DNA of 64,000 nt from Candidatus Nitronereus thalassa (GTDB taxonomy: Bacteria > Nitrospirota > Nitrospiria > Nitrospirales > UBA8639): assembly GCF_032191465.1 (NCBI RefSeq), contig NZ_JAQOUE010000001.1, positions 2,356,001 to 2,420,000 on the forward strand, read 5' to 3'. A program made the position numbers and the translations under genes. Numbering within the stretch: position 1 is the first letter of the stretch; every line of letters starts with the position of its first letter. The notes below the pieces were generated by a model. That model had not been told where the DNA came from, did not search any database, and was given only the letters and a program-made list of their open reading frames with translations. Shown here piece after piece: positions 54,549-63,891 of the stretch.

Positions 54549-54850
54549 GTTTCTGTTTTAGGATTCATGATTATTGTAAGCCGGATTTGGTCTAAGCACA
54601 AAGAATGCACTGTTCCGTGATAATGGACGGCAGGGGTTAAATCTTGTGTTGACCATTTACCCTCTTTCCCTCCATTCCACAACGATATTCCGAGGAGGAA
54701 AGCCTCCACCGATCAGAAGTAGATGGAAAAAGTTTGTATAGATCATTCTGCGGGATATGCTTGAAAACTGGAATACCCATGCGGCATGATTCTTTTGCAT
54801 TAAACATGAAAAAGTTCCTGTTTGGGAGTTAAGAGTTACAAGGAGGTCAT
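54549..54850. other. Gene-free stretch between divergent genes
   Basis: 302 bp upstream of both the dehydrogenase and the parvulin gene. No coding sequence or clear promoter consensus recognised. Confidence 0.4.
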
Positions 54851-55129
54851 ATGGAGTGGAGAGCAAGTCATATACTGGTAAAAGAAAAAGGGTTAGCAGA
54901 CCAGCTGCGAGACCGATTGAAAAGCGGGGCCAATTTCAGAGACTTGGCTGAAGAATATTCGACCTGTCCCAGTAAATCCAAAGGCGGTGATCTGGGATGG
55001 TTTGGGCCTGGCAAAATGGTGAAAGCGTTTGAAGATGCCGTCAAAAAAATGAGCCATGGCAGTATCAGCAATGTGGTCAGTACACAATTTGGATACCACA
55101 TCATTAAGAAAACCGGACAGAAGGATTAA
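54851..55129 (+). CDS. ppiC: Parvulin-type peptidyl-prolyl isomerase
   Basis: 92 residues, strong AAGGAGG ribosome-binding site. Minimal parvulin domain: RASHILVKEKGLADQL, DLAEEYSTCPSKSKGGDLGWFGPG, and the C-terminal STQFGYHIIKK. Same size as cytoplasmic PpiC of E. coli; no signal peptide. It catalyses cis-trans isomerisation of prolyl bonds. Confidence 0.93.
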   Translation: MEWRASHILVKEKGLADQLRDRLKSGANFRDLAEEYSTCPSKSKGGDLGWFGPGKMVKAFEDAVKKMSHGSISNVVSTQFGYHIIKKTGQKD

Positions 55130-55181
55130 GCGGCCCTTAACCAAGGGGTAAACTTTGTGCTGGGATTGGTTTTTGCGCGGG

Positions 55182-55634
55182 CTAGGACAACAATCTCCGA
55201 CTGAGGAGTACACGCCCGTCAGCGGCCTGCTGGAGACCAAACTTGGCATAGAGCCGCCAGGCAGGTTGATTGAGTTCTCCAGCTTCCACATGAATTGATT
55301 TGCACCCGCGCCCCTGACATTCAGCCAATAGGCTGTTTAACAGTGCGGTTGCTGCACCACGACGCCGGCACTCTGGTTTGACATACAGATCATCGATGTA
55401 GGCACCTAAGCCCCCATGCTCCATAGTATGCCGTATCGAAAGTACGACATACCCCACCACACTATCGGTTTCCAAGGCCATCCACACACCGCCTCTTTCT
55501 GGATTCCCCAGTAAAGAAGTAAACGACTCAGCCGCCCACAGGTCGTCCAGCGGAAAGCCTGACTCTGCATAGAACAATCCCATCAGGCTCACCAAAACCT
55601 CAATGTCTTTAGACGTCGCTGAACGAATAGTCAT
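55182..55634 (-). CDS. GNAT-family N-acetyltransferase
   Basis: 150 residues with the acetyl-CoA loop in YVKPECRRRGAATALL (R/Q-x-x-G-x-A) and an N-terminal MTIRSATSKDIEVLVSLM strand-helix. The C-terminal NQPAWRLYAKFGLQ motif is typical. Substrate unknown. Convergent with ppiC. Confidence 0.88.
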   Translation of the reverse strand: MTIRSATSKDIEVLVSLMGLFYAESGFPLDDLWAAESFTSLLGNPERGGVWMALETDSVVGYVVLSIRHTMEHGGLGAYIDDLYVKPECRRRGAATALLNSLLAECQGRGCKSIHVEAGELNQPAWRLYAKFGLQQAADGRVLLSRRLLS

Positions 55635-55944
55635 GGGTTGTGGAGGTTCCCCGGGTAAGGCATGAGGTTATTTTGCGCGACTGTGGACGTGTCTTCTTCG
55701 AGATTTGCGCCATGCCGGTATTGCTGGTACGGTAAACCTTGTGCGAGAGAGTGGATTTCGAAACAAGCCCAGATTTTTGGCCCTAATTTTTAGGAAAAGT
55801 GAACTCAAGCTCATGAGTTGTTAGTCCTCTTTTGTTCCGAAAGCGTAGACCTTCCCCTGAAGGTTCACAACTTCTCGACTTGCCCCTTTTCGCCACCCCT
55901 TTACTTTTCCCACCTCTATACTCCCCGACAGATGGTCAACGCTC
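55635..55944. other. Gene-free stretch
   Basis: 310 bp between the divergent GNAT and membrane hydroxylase genes. No coding sequence or structured element recognised. Confidence 0.4.
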
Positions 55945-56550
55945 ATGAAGCGCATCTTTGACATGAACATTCCTGACCCCATGATGCTTGGCTTCCAAAT
56001 CGTGGGTTGGTTCATTCTCTCGGCTGTGTTGATGTCTTTTATCGAGCACCAAGTTCACAAGTGGCTGATGCACCGACGGAGTATCGCCGCCTTCAAGCAC
56101 ACGTTCGAAGCACATGCCATTGTGCATCATAAGAACCACTATTCAAAAATCTTCAGCGATGCTCCGGTGCCTCCTGGTGAAGACAAGGAGATACGCCTCA
56201 CGATCCGCAAGGCACCGATTAAAGCGCTTCCGGTTGCCATGTGTCTCGCGTTCTTCTCCTGGCTGGGGGCAGCTATATTCATCGCCACCTTTGTGTTTCA
56301 TCATTGGGTATGGAACAACATTCATTTGGAAATGCACAAACCCGAACAGAGGGCATTTAGTCATTGGCGGTTGTATCAGTTTCTCGCGCGGTACCACTGG
56401 TTGCACCACCGATATCCGGACAAGAATTTCAATGTCGTGTTTCCTCTAGCGGATTTTGTCCTTGGAACGCTTGCTCATGCCACACCCACCGACCTTCAGG
56501 ATATTCATGAGCAAATTGGCTCACCCGTATCAACGGCCTTACCTTCTTAA
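55945..56550 (+). CDS. Di-iron membrane hydroxylase (fatty acid hydroxylase superfamily)
   Basis: 201 residues, about four membrane helices. His clusters EHQVHKWLMH (about 31-40), FEAHAIVHHKNHY (about 53-65), NNIHLEMH and YHWLHHRYPD supply the eight or so His ligands of the sterol desaturase/fatty acid hydroxylase family, which inserts oxygen into lipids. The product is unknown. Hopanoid genes lie 1 kb away, so a lipid or hopanoid substrate is conceivable but unproven. Confidence 0.82.
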   Translation: MKRIFDMNIPDPMMLGFQIVGWFILSAVLMSFIEHQVHKWLMHRRSIAAFKHTFEAHAIVHHKNHYSKIFSDAPVPPGEDKEIRLTIRKAPIKALPVAMCLAFFSWLGAAIFIATFVFHHWVWNNIHLEMHKPEQRAFSHWRLYQFLARYHWLHHRYPDKNFNVVFPLADFVLGTLAHATPTDLQDIHEQIGSPVSTALPS

Positions 56551-57094
56551 ATCGCGTTTTCCACTCTTTCCAACTACCTCGGGTTCCCCAGAGCTCTTCG
56601 CTCCTTCGTGCTGTGTTTAATCTTCAAAAATTCTTTGGGCCGATTTGCCGAGAAAGAAAGTGTAACGTGGTTGCTGCTGTTTGCCTTCGCTTTGGGTTTT
56701 GGAACGCCCGTGGCCGGATCTACCTTAGTCGCCGTGGGGGATGAGGCCGCCAGCGTGGCGGCGGAAGGCAAGGTGGTCAATCGGTCGGTGCAGGTGCGAG
56801 CGGATTATGTGGGCATCGTGAGTTACTGAGATATTGTGTTACGGGGATTGCGTGAACGGTTGAAATTCGGCAAGACAATTGGTTTCGGAACGACCGAAGT
56901 TTTTCCTCTTCCAACGGATTGATCAAATTTTCTGTATAACCGTTTCTGTGGTCATGGTGTCGGTACTCGATTGCAGTGCATCCCTAAATCAAGCCACTAG
57001 AGAAAATTTTCCTGCTGCAAAAGATGTAGACTGCGATACTGCAGAGCCTCGGGTAGAATTTCAATGGGTCCCGCAAAACACCCGTCGCAGTTTC
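56551..57094. other. Stretch with only doubtful short ORFs
   Basis: 544 bp. A 73-codon frame (56608-56829) has a hydrophobic run (VTWLLLFAFALGFGTPVAG) and a 95-codon frame (56879-57163) has a lipoprotein-like start, but neither has a ribosome-binding site or recognisable family, and the second runs into the 3' end of hpnG. They may be decayed genes. Confidence 0.4.
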
Positions 57095-57808
57095 TCAGAC
57101 TGGGCGCTCACTCTGGCTTCCGTTACCAAGCCGTTCCAGCGTCGCCCACACCCCATATCCTAGGTTATTGGCCGCGACATAGCTGTGCCGCGCCAATCTA
57201 GCTGCCAACGGCCACGTGTTTGGCTTCACCAGCACTCGCATGGCAATACGAGGAATATTGATAATCTCGAATCCTCCCAGAATCGGCGACAGATCTTCAT
57301 CAATGTCGTCGGACACGCCCTTCATCGCCAGGCAGGGAATTCCTCGCTCCTTGCACAGCGCGGAAATTGTCTGACTTTCCATATCGACCGCAATTGCCTG
57401 ACCCTTAGCCGCCAGTTCCCGGCGCGCCACTGGCGTCAACACCGGTTGGCTGACTGTGACTAGGGACCCCACATGAAAGGGAATATCTTTATTTTTAAGG
57501 GCCAGCTCTGTCTCGGCAACCAGTCTGGGATTGTCGGACTGCACAATGACCTCTCCCACCTGCACATTCGGACGAAGGGCACCGGCTAATCCCGAACAGA
57601 TCATGAGATCGGGCTTTACTGAATCCAGGAACCTCACAACTCGCTTCTTGGCCACAGAAGGCACCATGCCGGATAGACACAACCTGAGTTCATGGCCGTT
57701 CATTTGAGCACCCCATGTTTCTTCTTCCTGATCAATTAGCCGGAGTTTCAATCGTCGACAGACTTCTCGCACTTCCCATTTCACTTCCGCCACCAATCCA
57801 ATTTTCAT
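57095..57808 (-). CDS. hpnG: Hopanoid-associated phosphorylase (HpnG type)
   Basis: 237 residues of the purine nucleoside phosphorylase/MTA-SAH nucleosidase superfamily: SGLAGALRPNVQVGEVIV, the substrate-binding VDMESQTISALC (ME-S) and GVSDDIDEDL. HpnG removes adenine from adenosylhopane to give ribosylhopane. The hpnG assignment rests mainly on translational coupling (4-nt overlap) to hpnA; otherwise it could be a general MTA/SAH nucleosidase. The squalene-hopene cyclase gene is not in the window. Confidence 0.72.
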   Translation of the reverse strand: MKIGLVAEVKWEVREVCRRLKLRLIDQEEETWGAQMNGHELRLCLSGMVPSVAKKRVVRFLDSVKPDLMICSGLAGALRPNVQVGEVIVQSDNPRLVAETELALKNKDIPFHVGSLVTVSQPVLTPVARRELAAKGQAIAVDMESQTISALCKERGIPCLAMKGVSDDIDEDLSPILGGFEIINIPRIAMRVLVKPNTWPLAARLARHSYVAANNLGYGVWATLERLGNGSQSERPV

Positions 57809-58803
57809 CTTGTCTCTCCTTGAGTGGTATAGCCATGTTGGCGAAACCAGTTGACTGCTTCTTCCATCGCCTTCCGTAGGGAAGTTTGGGGAAGTCCAAG
57901 TTCGCTCATCGCCTTTCGACTGTCATATCGCATCGGTTGCCCCGCCATCCGCACCCCGTCCAACGATGCGCGTGGCTCACGACCACTGAGACGACCCATC
58001 ATCTCTCCTGCCGCCCCGGCGATATAGGCGACTGCATAGGGAATTTTGAACCGCGGGGGGGTCTGCCCACTTACCTCGCCAAGAAGAGCCAGCACCTCTT
58101 CCAGGGACCGATTTTCATGGCCAAGGATATAGCGTTCCCCACAGCGACCTTTTTCCGCCGCTAGCCAATGGCCGAACGCCACATCTTCCACTGCGATCCA
58201 ATTGAACACCGCGTCCAGATACGCCGGAAGCCGCCCATTGAGAAAATCGACAATCAATCGCCCCGTCGGCGTCGGCTTCAAATCCCACCCACCGATAGGA
58301 GTCGTTGGGTTTACGATGGTGATGGGCGCTCCCTGTCGAATCAGTTCCCAGACCGTCTGTTCGGCTAAGACTTTCGTCCGCTGATACACACTCCGGCATT
58401 CCTCAGGGAAAACAAAATCTTCTTCGGTTCCCAGTTGAGTATCCGAGCAGCGCACCGTCACGCCGCTCGAGGTATACACCATTCGTTGGACTCCGGCTTT
58501 CATTGCCGTTTCAAGAAGCCGGCGGGTCCCGCCGACATTGACCTCCCACATCTGCTGAGGGTCGGGCACCCAAAATCGGTAGTCTGCCGCGACGTGAAAC
58601 AGAACATCGATGTCTGCGACCGCCTGTTCCAGCGAACCAGGATCATTCAGTGAACCCTCAAGGAAGGTAACAGGTATGTCCTTCAACCCTTGCCGATTGC
58701 TAGTAGGTCTGACCAGAACGCGCACATCGAGCCCTTGCCTGATTAACGTGCGAACAACATGGTTTCCAATAAAGCCTGTTCCACCTGTCACGAGCGCTTG
58801 CAT
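57805..58803 (-). CDS. hpnA: Hopanoid-associated sugar epimerase HpnA
   Basis: 332 residues from the ATG giving MQALVTGGTGFIGNHVV. Extended short-chain dehydrogenase: TGxxGxxG nucleotide-binding loop, FHVAADYRFWVPDP (a segment highly typical of HpnA), YTSSGVTV, and the catalytic Y-x3-K as YQRTK. HpnA is a NAD(P)-dependent epimerase/dehydratase-like enzyme found with hopanoid synthesis genes. Upstream of and coupled to hpnG. Confidence 0.85.
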   Translation of the reverse strand: MQALVTGGTGFIGNHVVRTLIRQGLDVRVLVRPTSNRQGLKDIPVTFLEGSLNDPGSLEQAVADIDVLFHVAADYRFWVPDPQQMWEVNVGGTRRLLETAMKAGVQRMVYTSSGVTVRCSDTQLGTEEDFVFPEECRSVYQRTKVLAEQTVWELIRQGAPITIVNPTTPIGGWDLKPTPTGRLIVDFLNGRLPAYLDAVFNWIAVEDVAFGHWLAAEKGRCGERYILGHENRSLEEVLALLGEVSGQTPPRFKIPYAVAYIAGAAGEMMGRLSGREPRASLDGVRMAGQPMRYDSRKAMSELGLPQTSLRKAMEEAVNWFRQHGYTTQGETR

Positions 58804-59027
58804 ATTCTTATTTTTGCTCCTCGTGTTTGGTTGAACCATGGACTTCGAGGCCGGGGCGAACGGAAAACGGTATACAAGCTTTTTTGGGATTCCTGGTTTC
58901 GCGGAAATGAGCTACGGCAGATCGTCTTTCTGTCAAGATGTCTGCCATCTGGAAGGAAACTCCTTGCTCTGGAATCTGCCTTTGTATCATGGAGCGGGTT
59001 CTCGCCCTTCGCGTATGTTTCCTCCTT

Positions 59028-59609
59028 CTATAACACCAACCGTGGACTAACTTTCAGGAGTTGTGTCGATTTCACATTCGTATTCTTCCACCGATGTGGC
59101 GTCCCGGCGGGAATCATCACGGCATCGCCTCGTTGGAGAGATTGGACGGAATCTTCAAATACTAACTGAACTTTTCCCTCAAACACGACTACCAACAATT
59201 CAGTTTCATGGGTATGGAGTTGCGAACCACTGGTTCCCCCAGAATCGAGCGTGACCAGGAGCGCTTCCAATTTTCTCGCTCCACTCCATGGCCCCAATGA
59301 CTCGATTTGGGCTTTTGACCATTTGCTTTGCAGAACCTGTCGTTCGGTTTTTTTAACAATAAACGGACCGTCAGAGGAGGTGGATTGAAAAAATTCCCCA
59401 AGCGTGACGCCCAGAACCGTCGCGATGCGTTCCAGTGATGCGATAGAGGGGAAAGCCCGACCGAGTTCAACCTGGGAAATAAAACCCGCGGAGACCCCGC
59501 ACTTAACGGCCAAAGCCCGTACCGACCATTGACGGGCTTTTCTCATTCGCCTGACGGCCTTCCCAACTCGGAGTTCCGTACTTTCGGATTTCCTTGGCTT
59601 CCCAGACAT
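59028..59609 (-). CDS. XRE-cupin transcriptional regulator
   Basis: 193 residues: an N-terminal Cro/CI helix-turn-helix (about 12-70, VRALAVKCGVSAGFISQVE) and a C-terminal cupin domain (about 110-190, HTHETELLVVVFEGKV ... GDAVMIPAGTPHRWKN) that would bind a small effector or metal. This layout (SutR/PuuR type) controls diverse metabolic genes. Targets unknown; isolated gene. Confidence 0.9.
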   Translation of the reverse strand: MSGKPRKSESTELRVGKAVRRMRKARQWSVRALAVKCGVSAGFISQVELGRAFPSIASLERIATVLGVTLGEFFQSTSSDGPFIVKKTERQVLQSKWSKAQIESLGPWSGARKLEALLVTLDSGGTSGSQLHTHETELLVVVFEGKVQLVFEDSVQSLQRGDAVMIPAGTPHRWKNTNVKSTQLLKVSPRLVL

Positions 59610-60108
59610 TCCTTAGACGTGCTTCTATTCGTTGAGTTTCAAAAAATGAAAAACGAATGCCGGGGAGTTCGGCCAATAGAATTCCTTTTTTCCTCAATGT
59701 TGAGGAAATGCTTAGTTTACCTAAGTATAGTATTACTATACATTTGTCAATTTTAATAATATTTAAGAATGATGCTGGGTATAATTGGACTTGCTGGATG
59801 TATTGGATTTCTTCCACTGACCCTGAGTACATGAGGGTTTAGTGATGTTTATTTCTTGGCTCGGGAAACAACCCAACCGGAGGACATCGAACACACGAAG
59901 AATCGTAAACTATGAAAAATCTGCAATTTCTAATAAATATCGAAAGGGATGGGACTGGGATTGAGATCCACTTGGCTCGTCATATGGGAGAGCGCCTTAT
60001 GACAGAGAGATGGGCGAAGGTACGGAAGTGTCGTGGATTGATTCATGACATGTTATGAGTCACCGCATCGATTTGGCCAACCTGGGCGAGGCTGCATAGA
60101 TACCAGGA
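59610..60108. other. 499-bp gene-free stretch
   Basis: No convincing coding sequence on either strand. The first 150 bp are AT-rich and contain the likely promoter of the XRE-cupin gene. The rest has short open frames without ribosome-binding sites. No RNA gene recognised. Confidence 0.5.
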
Positions 60109-60201
60109 TTAATGGCATTCATCAGGACAGAAAAACACAACATACACAAAAATTGCCACACCTAGCGCAATCGCACCAAAAAGCAGCCAGCGGTTCTTCA
60201 T
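60109..60201 (-). CDS. 30-residue membrane microprotein
   Basis: A single-helix peptide beginning MKNRWLLFGAIALG and ending FFCPDECH, with GAGGAAAG four bases before its ATG. One hydrophobic segment and a C-terminal C-x3-C-H cluster that could bind a metal or form a disulfide. It lies 41 nt downstream of the tandem Usp gene on the same strand and is probably cotranscribed. Function unknown; too short for standard gene callers. Confidence 0.6.
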   Translation of the reverse strand: MKNRWLLFGAIALGVAIFVYVVFFCPDECH

Positions 60202-60242
60202 AGTCTTTCCTCTTTTTCTCCTTAGATAAACTGGCCCTTCCA

Positions 60243-61106
60243 TTACCTCAGAATCAATACTGAGCAGCCGATATGATGCACCACGCCATGGGACACACTG
60301 CCTAATAAAAACCTGCTCACCCCGGTTCGGGCATGAGAACGCATGACTATCAGGTCGCACTCACTGGCACCCGCTTCTTGGGTAATGGCTGATGCCGGCG
60401 ATCCCAACACCGCTAGCCCTCTGGCGGTATAGCCCAAAGGACCTAACTTCTCAACGACCTGGTTGGTGATCTCTTTGCCATAGCTCATCATGTCTTTCCG
60501 GAAACCTTCCGGGATCATGGCACCCACGGGCCAAATGGGTTCCGAAAATGGCACCACATGCACCACGGTCACCTCAGGCCGTTCACGGAACGGATTTTTG
60601 CTGAGAAAATCCACTACACCTTGCCCATCTTCTTCATCAGCGATCGGAACCAGCATGCGTTGCAAATGCCGAATGGGAGACTTGATGACCAGCACAGGAC
60701 AGGAGGCATGACTCATCACTCGGTGTGAGACACTGCCAATAACATGCTCTTGCAATTGCCCGACACCACGAGCACCCATGACAATCAAGTCGGCTTTCAT
60801 GTCGTCGGCAGCCGCGAGAATGGCCTCGGCAGGCTTTCCTTCCACGATCCGCTTTTCCGTCGTGCCGTGATGTGGCGGCAATAAGGAGGCGGCGCGATTC
60901 ACGACACTCTCGGCTTCTTCCTTCATCGCCTCTTCTACTGTCACCGACAACTCTTTATCCAAATTTGGTCCCAACGTGGGATAGGCGAGTCTGGGAAGAT
61001 TGAGAGCATACATTACTCTCAAGGGGTGCGCTGGCGTTAAGCATTCCACGGCTCGCACCGCGTCGTAGGAATGATCCGAACCGTCAACGGCAAGTAAGAC
61101 TTTCAT
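60243..61106 (-). CDS. Tandem universal stress protein (UspA x2)
   Basis: 287 residues; GGAGT upstream of the ATG. Domain 1 has MGARGVGQLQEHVIGS. Domain 2 has MRSHARTGVSRFLLGS, where the first Gly of the GxxG ATP loop is replaced by Arg, so domain 2 may bind ATP weakly or not at all. Same length and organisation as the Usp at 13356-14219 and probably a paralogue. Followed by the 30-residue membrane peptide. Confidence 0.9.
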   Translation of the reverse strand: MKVLLAVDGSDHSYDAVRAVECLTPAHPLRVMYALNLPRLAYPTLGPNLDKELSVTVEEAMKEEAESVVNRAASLLPPHHGTTEKRIVEGKPAEAILAAADDMKADLIVMGARGVGQLQEHVIGSVSHRVMSHASCPVLVIKSPIRHLQRMLVPIADEEDGQGVVDFLSKNPFRERPEVTVVHVVPFSEPIWPVGAMIPEGFRKDMMSYGKEITNQVVEKLGPLGYTARGLAVLGSPASAITQEAGASECDLIVMRSHARTGVSRFLLGSVSHGVVHHIGCSVLILR

Positions 61107-61154
61107 GACATGACTCCTTTAATCAGAAAAACCAAATCACCTAATTACCTATTC

Positions 61155-61243
61155 CTTTGTCATCCTGAGCCAGCGGCGAAGGATCTGAATTCATTCACCA
61201 TGAGGAGAGAAAAGCAGATCCTTCACTGCGTTCAGAATGACAA
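61155..61243. repeat. MITE-like palindrome, copy 2
   Basis: CTTTGTCATCCTGAGC at the left end and TTCAGAATGACAAG at the right end, with inner GAAGGATCTG and CAGATCCTTC arms. Same family as 32012-32091. It lies between the Usp gene and the downstream end of the Fe-S/FAD gene. Confidence 0.7.
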
Positions 61244-61257
61244 GCATATTTCTCGCA

Positions 61258-62886
61258 TCATCGCCGCTCTTTCACCATATCGATTGCGCCAGACGGACAT
61301 TCTTCTGCACACAGTCCACAGCCTTTGCAAAAGTCGTAATCAATTTTGTATCGCTGCCTCGGTCCGAGTTTGATGATGGCATTATCGGGACACATGCCGT
61401 AACAGTTGTCGCACTCGAAGCAGGTGCCGCACGACAAACAGCGCCGTGCCTCTAACAAGGCAGTGTCTTCGTTGAGACCACCGACCACTTCATCAAAACT
61501 CACTTGTCGCTTAGCCATTACCAGCTGAGGTTGATGACTCTGGCCTGCATCGGTGTAGTACCAAGGATTCAGACGACCAAATGAAGCCAGGGGATTGGAT
61601 GCAGGTTTGGCAAATTCGGTCCCACGCAGATAGGCATCAATATGTCGGGCGGCTTTTTTGCCGTGACCCGTGGCCACCGTCACGGTTCGTTCAGCAGGGA
61701 CCATATCTCCTCCGGCAAACACCCCGGCGCATCCTGTCATCATTCGATGATCGACTTGTATGACGCCGTCACCTGAAATTTCTAGCCCAGGAACATTTCG
61801 GAGAAAACCTGTATCGACTTCTTGGCCTAATGCCAACACTAGCGAATCTGCTTCCAACGTTTCGAACCGACCCGTAGGTTGGGGTTTTCCATTCTGATCC
61901 AGGGCCATCTCTTCCACCGTGAAGGTTGTATCGTCGATCTGTTTTATGGTGCGGAGCCATCGTACGAGAATACCTTCTTCCAGCGCTTCCTCGACTTCAA
62001 AATCATGAGCCGGCATATGTTCACGATCCCGCCGATAGATGATGATGGCTTCTTCCGCGCCTAAGCGCTTCGCGGTCCTGGCCACATCCAACGCGGTATT
62101 GCCTCCACCATACACGGCCACACGACGCCCAATTTTTGGCGGCGCTTCCCCCTCCATCTTTTCAAGAAACGACAGAGCATCCAAAATTCGCCCAGCGTCT
62201 TTTCCTGGAACTTCCGCGCGTTTACTCAAATGAGCGCCGATAGCTAGAAAAGTCGCGTCAAACTTTTCTGACTCGATCGTGGCCTGCAGATCTTCCACTT
62301 TGCGATTCAAATGGATCGTGACCCCCATGCCTTCAATGCGAGCAATCTCGGCATCCAGCACTTCGCGAGGGAGTCGATATTTTGGAATGCCAAATCGCAA
62401 CATGCCTCCAGTTTTTGGGCCAGCCTCATAGATTGTCACTTGATGCCCAAACCGCGCTAAATGATAGGCTGCGGAAAGGCCACTGGGACCAGCGCCAATA
62501 ATCAACACATGTTTTCCTGTTGGCGCCCCAGGTTCAATCTTCCAGTTGTTCTTGGCCGCCAGGTCACCCAGGAACCGTTCGACGGCATGGATGTTCACGG
62601 CTTCGTCTAATTGTTCACGATTACATGCATCCTGACAGGGGTGATAACACACACGACCGTGAATCGCAGGGAAGGGATTGTCTTCCATAATCTTGAGCCA
62701 GGCTTCGTGATACTTACCCTCTTCCGCTTCGAAGAGCCAGGCTTGGATATTTTCCCCTGCGGGACAGGCCCGATTACACGGCGGGAGATGGTCTGAATAT
62801 TCCGGCCGCATCGTGCGCCAATTGCCCGTATGATTGGCGAGACTCGAACTAGGATCGAGTGTGATGGCAAATGGTTTACGTTCCAC
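61258..62886 (-). CDS. Fe-S/FAD NAD(P)-dependent oxidoreductase with C-terminal ferredoxin domain
   Basis: 542 residues from a GTG with AGGAACAAG upstream; it overlaps the preceding gene by 11 nt. N-terminal Cys motifs (CNRACPAGENIQ, CYHPCQDACN), an FAD-binding domain (IIGAGPSGLSAAYHL), an NAD(P)-binding domain (YGGGNTALDVARTAKRL), and C-terminal clusters CLSCGTCFECDNCYGMCP and CKGCGLCAEECPSGAID. This is the glutamate-synthase-small-subunit/NfnB type with an added 2[4Fe-4S] ferredoxin. Cotranscription with an oxoacid:ferredoxin oxidoreductase suggests it passes electrons between NAD(P)H and that enzyme. Confidence 0.88.
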   Translation of the reverse strand: MERKPFAITLDPSSSLANHTGNWRTMRPEYSDHLPPCNRACPAGENIQAWLFEAEEGKYHEAWLKIMEDNPFPAIHGRVCYHPCQDACNREQLDEAVNIHAVERFLGDLAAKNNWKIEPGAPTGKHVLIIGAGPSGLSAAYHLARFGHQVTIYEAGPKTGGMLRFGIPKYRLPREVLDAEIARIEGMGVTIHLNRKVEDLQATIESEKFDATFLAIGAHLSKRAEVPGKDAGRILDALSFLEKMEGEAPPKIGRRVAVYGGGNTALDVARTAKRLGAEEAIIIYRRDREHMPAHDFEVEEALEEGILVRWLRTIKQIDDTTFTVEEMALDQNGKPQPTGRFETLEADSLVLALGQEVDTGFLRNVPGLEISGDGVIQVDHRMMTGCAGVFAGGDMVPAERTVTVATGHGKKAARHIDAYLRGTEFAKPASNPLASFGRLNPWYYTDAGQSHQPQLVMAKRQVSFDEVVGGLNEDTALLEARRCLSCGTCFECDNCYGMCPDNAIIKLGPRQRYKIDYDFCKGCGLCAEECPSGAIDMVKERR

Positions 62887-63886
62887 GTTCTTGTTCCTGT
62901 TCACGCAATCCATACTGTTGGATGTTGGCATCCGCGATTGCCTGAATCGCTGCTATCCCAGTTGTATCTGGCGGATCGCCAAACAAATGTTTAAACCGTC
63001 CCTGTAATTCCAAGTACCGTTCAACTGAAACTTTGCGACGAATCGGGGTTCGATCAACAACCGCTCCATGCTCCGCTTCAAACAATGGAAACAACCCACT
63101 CTCCACAGCCATCCGGGCCACCTTAATCGTCAACGCAGGATCAGATTTCCATCCAAGCGGGCAGGGCACATGAATATGAATATATCGTGCGCCACGAATG
63201 TCCATGGCTTTGGTCACTTTGGCTTCCAAGTCATGCAGATCCGCGACAGAGGACGTGGCCACGTATGGAATCCCATGCGCCATGGCAATCGCTGGAAGAT
63301 TTTTTCCAACGCCGACGGGATTGCCGGGTTCCGGCCCCACCGCTTGCGTGGTGTTCGTCCAAGCACGTGCCGGGGTCGATCCTGACCGTTGCACGCCAGT
63401 GTTCATGTAGGCTTCGTTGTCATAGCAGATGTAGAGAACATCGTCGTTTCGCTCGAACATGCCGGACAGACACCCAAAACCAATATCGACCGTCGCGCCA
63501 TCGCCGCCCTGCGCGATGACTTTTGTCTCCTTCTTTCCCTTCGCTCGCATGGCTGCGGCTACTCCGCTCGCCACGGCTGGAGCATTGCCAAACAACGAAT
63601 GCATCCAAGGAATTTGCCAAGCACTTTCTGGGTAGGGGCTGGAGAACACTTCCAAACATCCGGTGGCATTCACCGCCACCAGGTTTTTGTTGGCTGCTCG
63701 CATGGCTGCATCGACAGCATACCGCGCGCCCAATGCTTCCCCACACCCCTGACAGGCTCGGTGACCGGAGTTGAGGGAATTCGTGCGATCTCTTTGGGAC
63801 TGGATTGTTTGGTTGTTTTCATTCAATAACCGATTCCCAACCGTGAAAGTTCCGGTTTGATAAAATTTCACTTGTGGATATGACAT
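62876..63886 (-). CDS. porB: 2-oxoacid:ferredoxin oxidoreductase, beta (TPP) subunit
   Basis: 336 residues. Thiamine diphosphate-binding fold: HRACQGCGEALGAR near the N-terminus, the TPP/Mg motif GGDGATVDIGFGCL followed by CYDNEAYMNTG. The sequence fits pyruvate:ferredoxin oxidoreductase beta subunits, in which it converts acetyl-CoA plus CO2 and reduced ferredoxin to pyruvate, or the reverse. In an autotroph with the reductive TCA cycle it would work in the carboxylating direction. Starts 5 nt after the stop of the preceding gene. Confidence 0.88.
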   Translation of the reverse strand: MSYPQVKFYQTGTFTVGNRLLNENNQTIQSQRDRTNSLNSGHRACQGCGEALGARYAVDAAMRAANKNLVAVNATGCLEVFSSPYPESAWQIPWMHSLFGNAPAVASGVAAAMRAKGKKETKVIAQGGDGATVDIGFGCLSGMFERNDDVLYICYDNEAYMNTGVQRSGSTPARAWTNTTQAVGPEPGNPVGVGKNLPAIAMAHGIPYVATSSVADLHDLEAKVTKAMDIRGARYIHIHVPCPLGWKSDPALTIKVARMAVESGLFPLFEAEHGAVVDRTPIRRKVSVERYLELQGRFKHLFGDPPDTTGIAAIQAIADANIQQYGLREQEQERGT

Positions 63887-63891
63887 GGTGG

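Noticed and set aside
54780-54800. Possible sigma-54 promoter before the parvulin gene (CGGCAT ... TTGCAT)
   Set aside because: The distance between the GG and GC cores is 2 nt too long.
56608-56829. 73-codon hydrophobic ORF
   Set aside because: No ribosome-binding site, no recognisable family and a decayed neighbourhood; reported only as part of a doubtful stretch.
56879-57163. 95-codon lipoprotein-like ORF
   Set aside because: Weak resemblance to the small lipoproteins at 41896 and 43932, but it runs into the 3' end of hpnG and lacks a ribosome-binding site.
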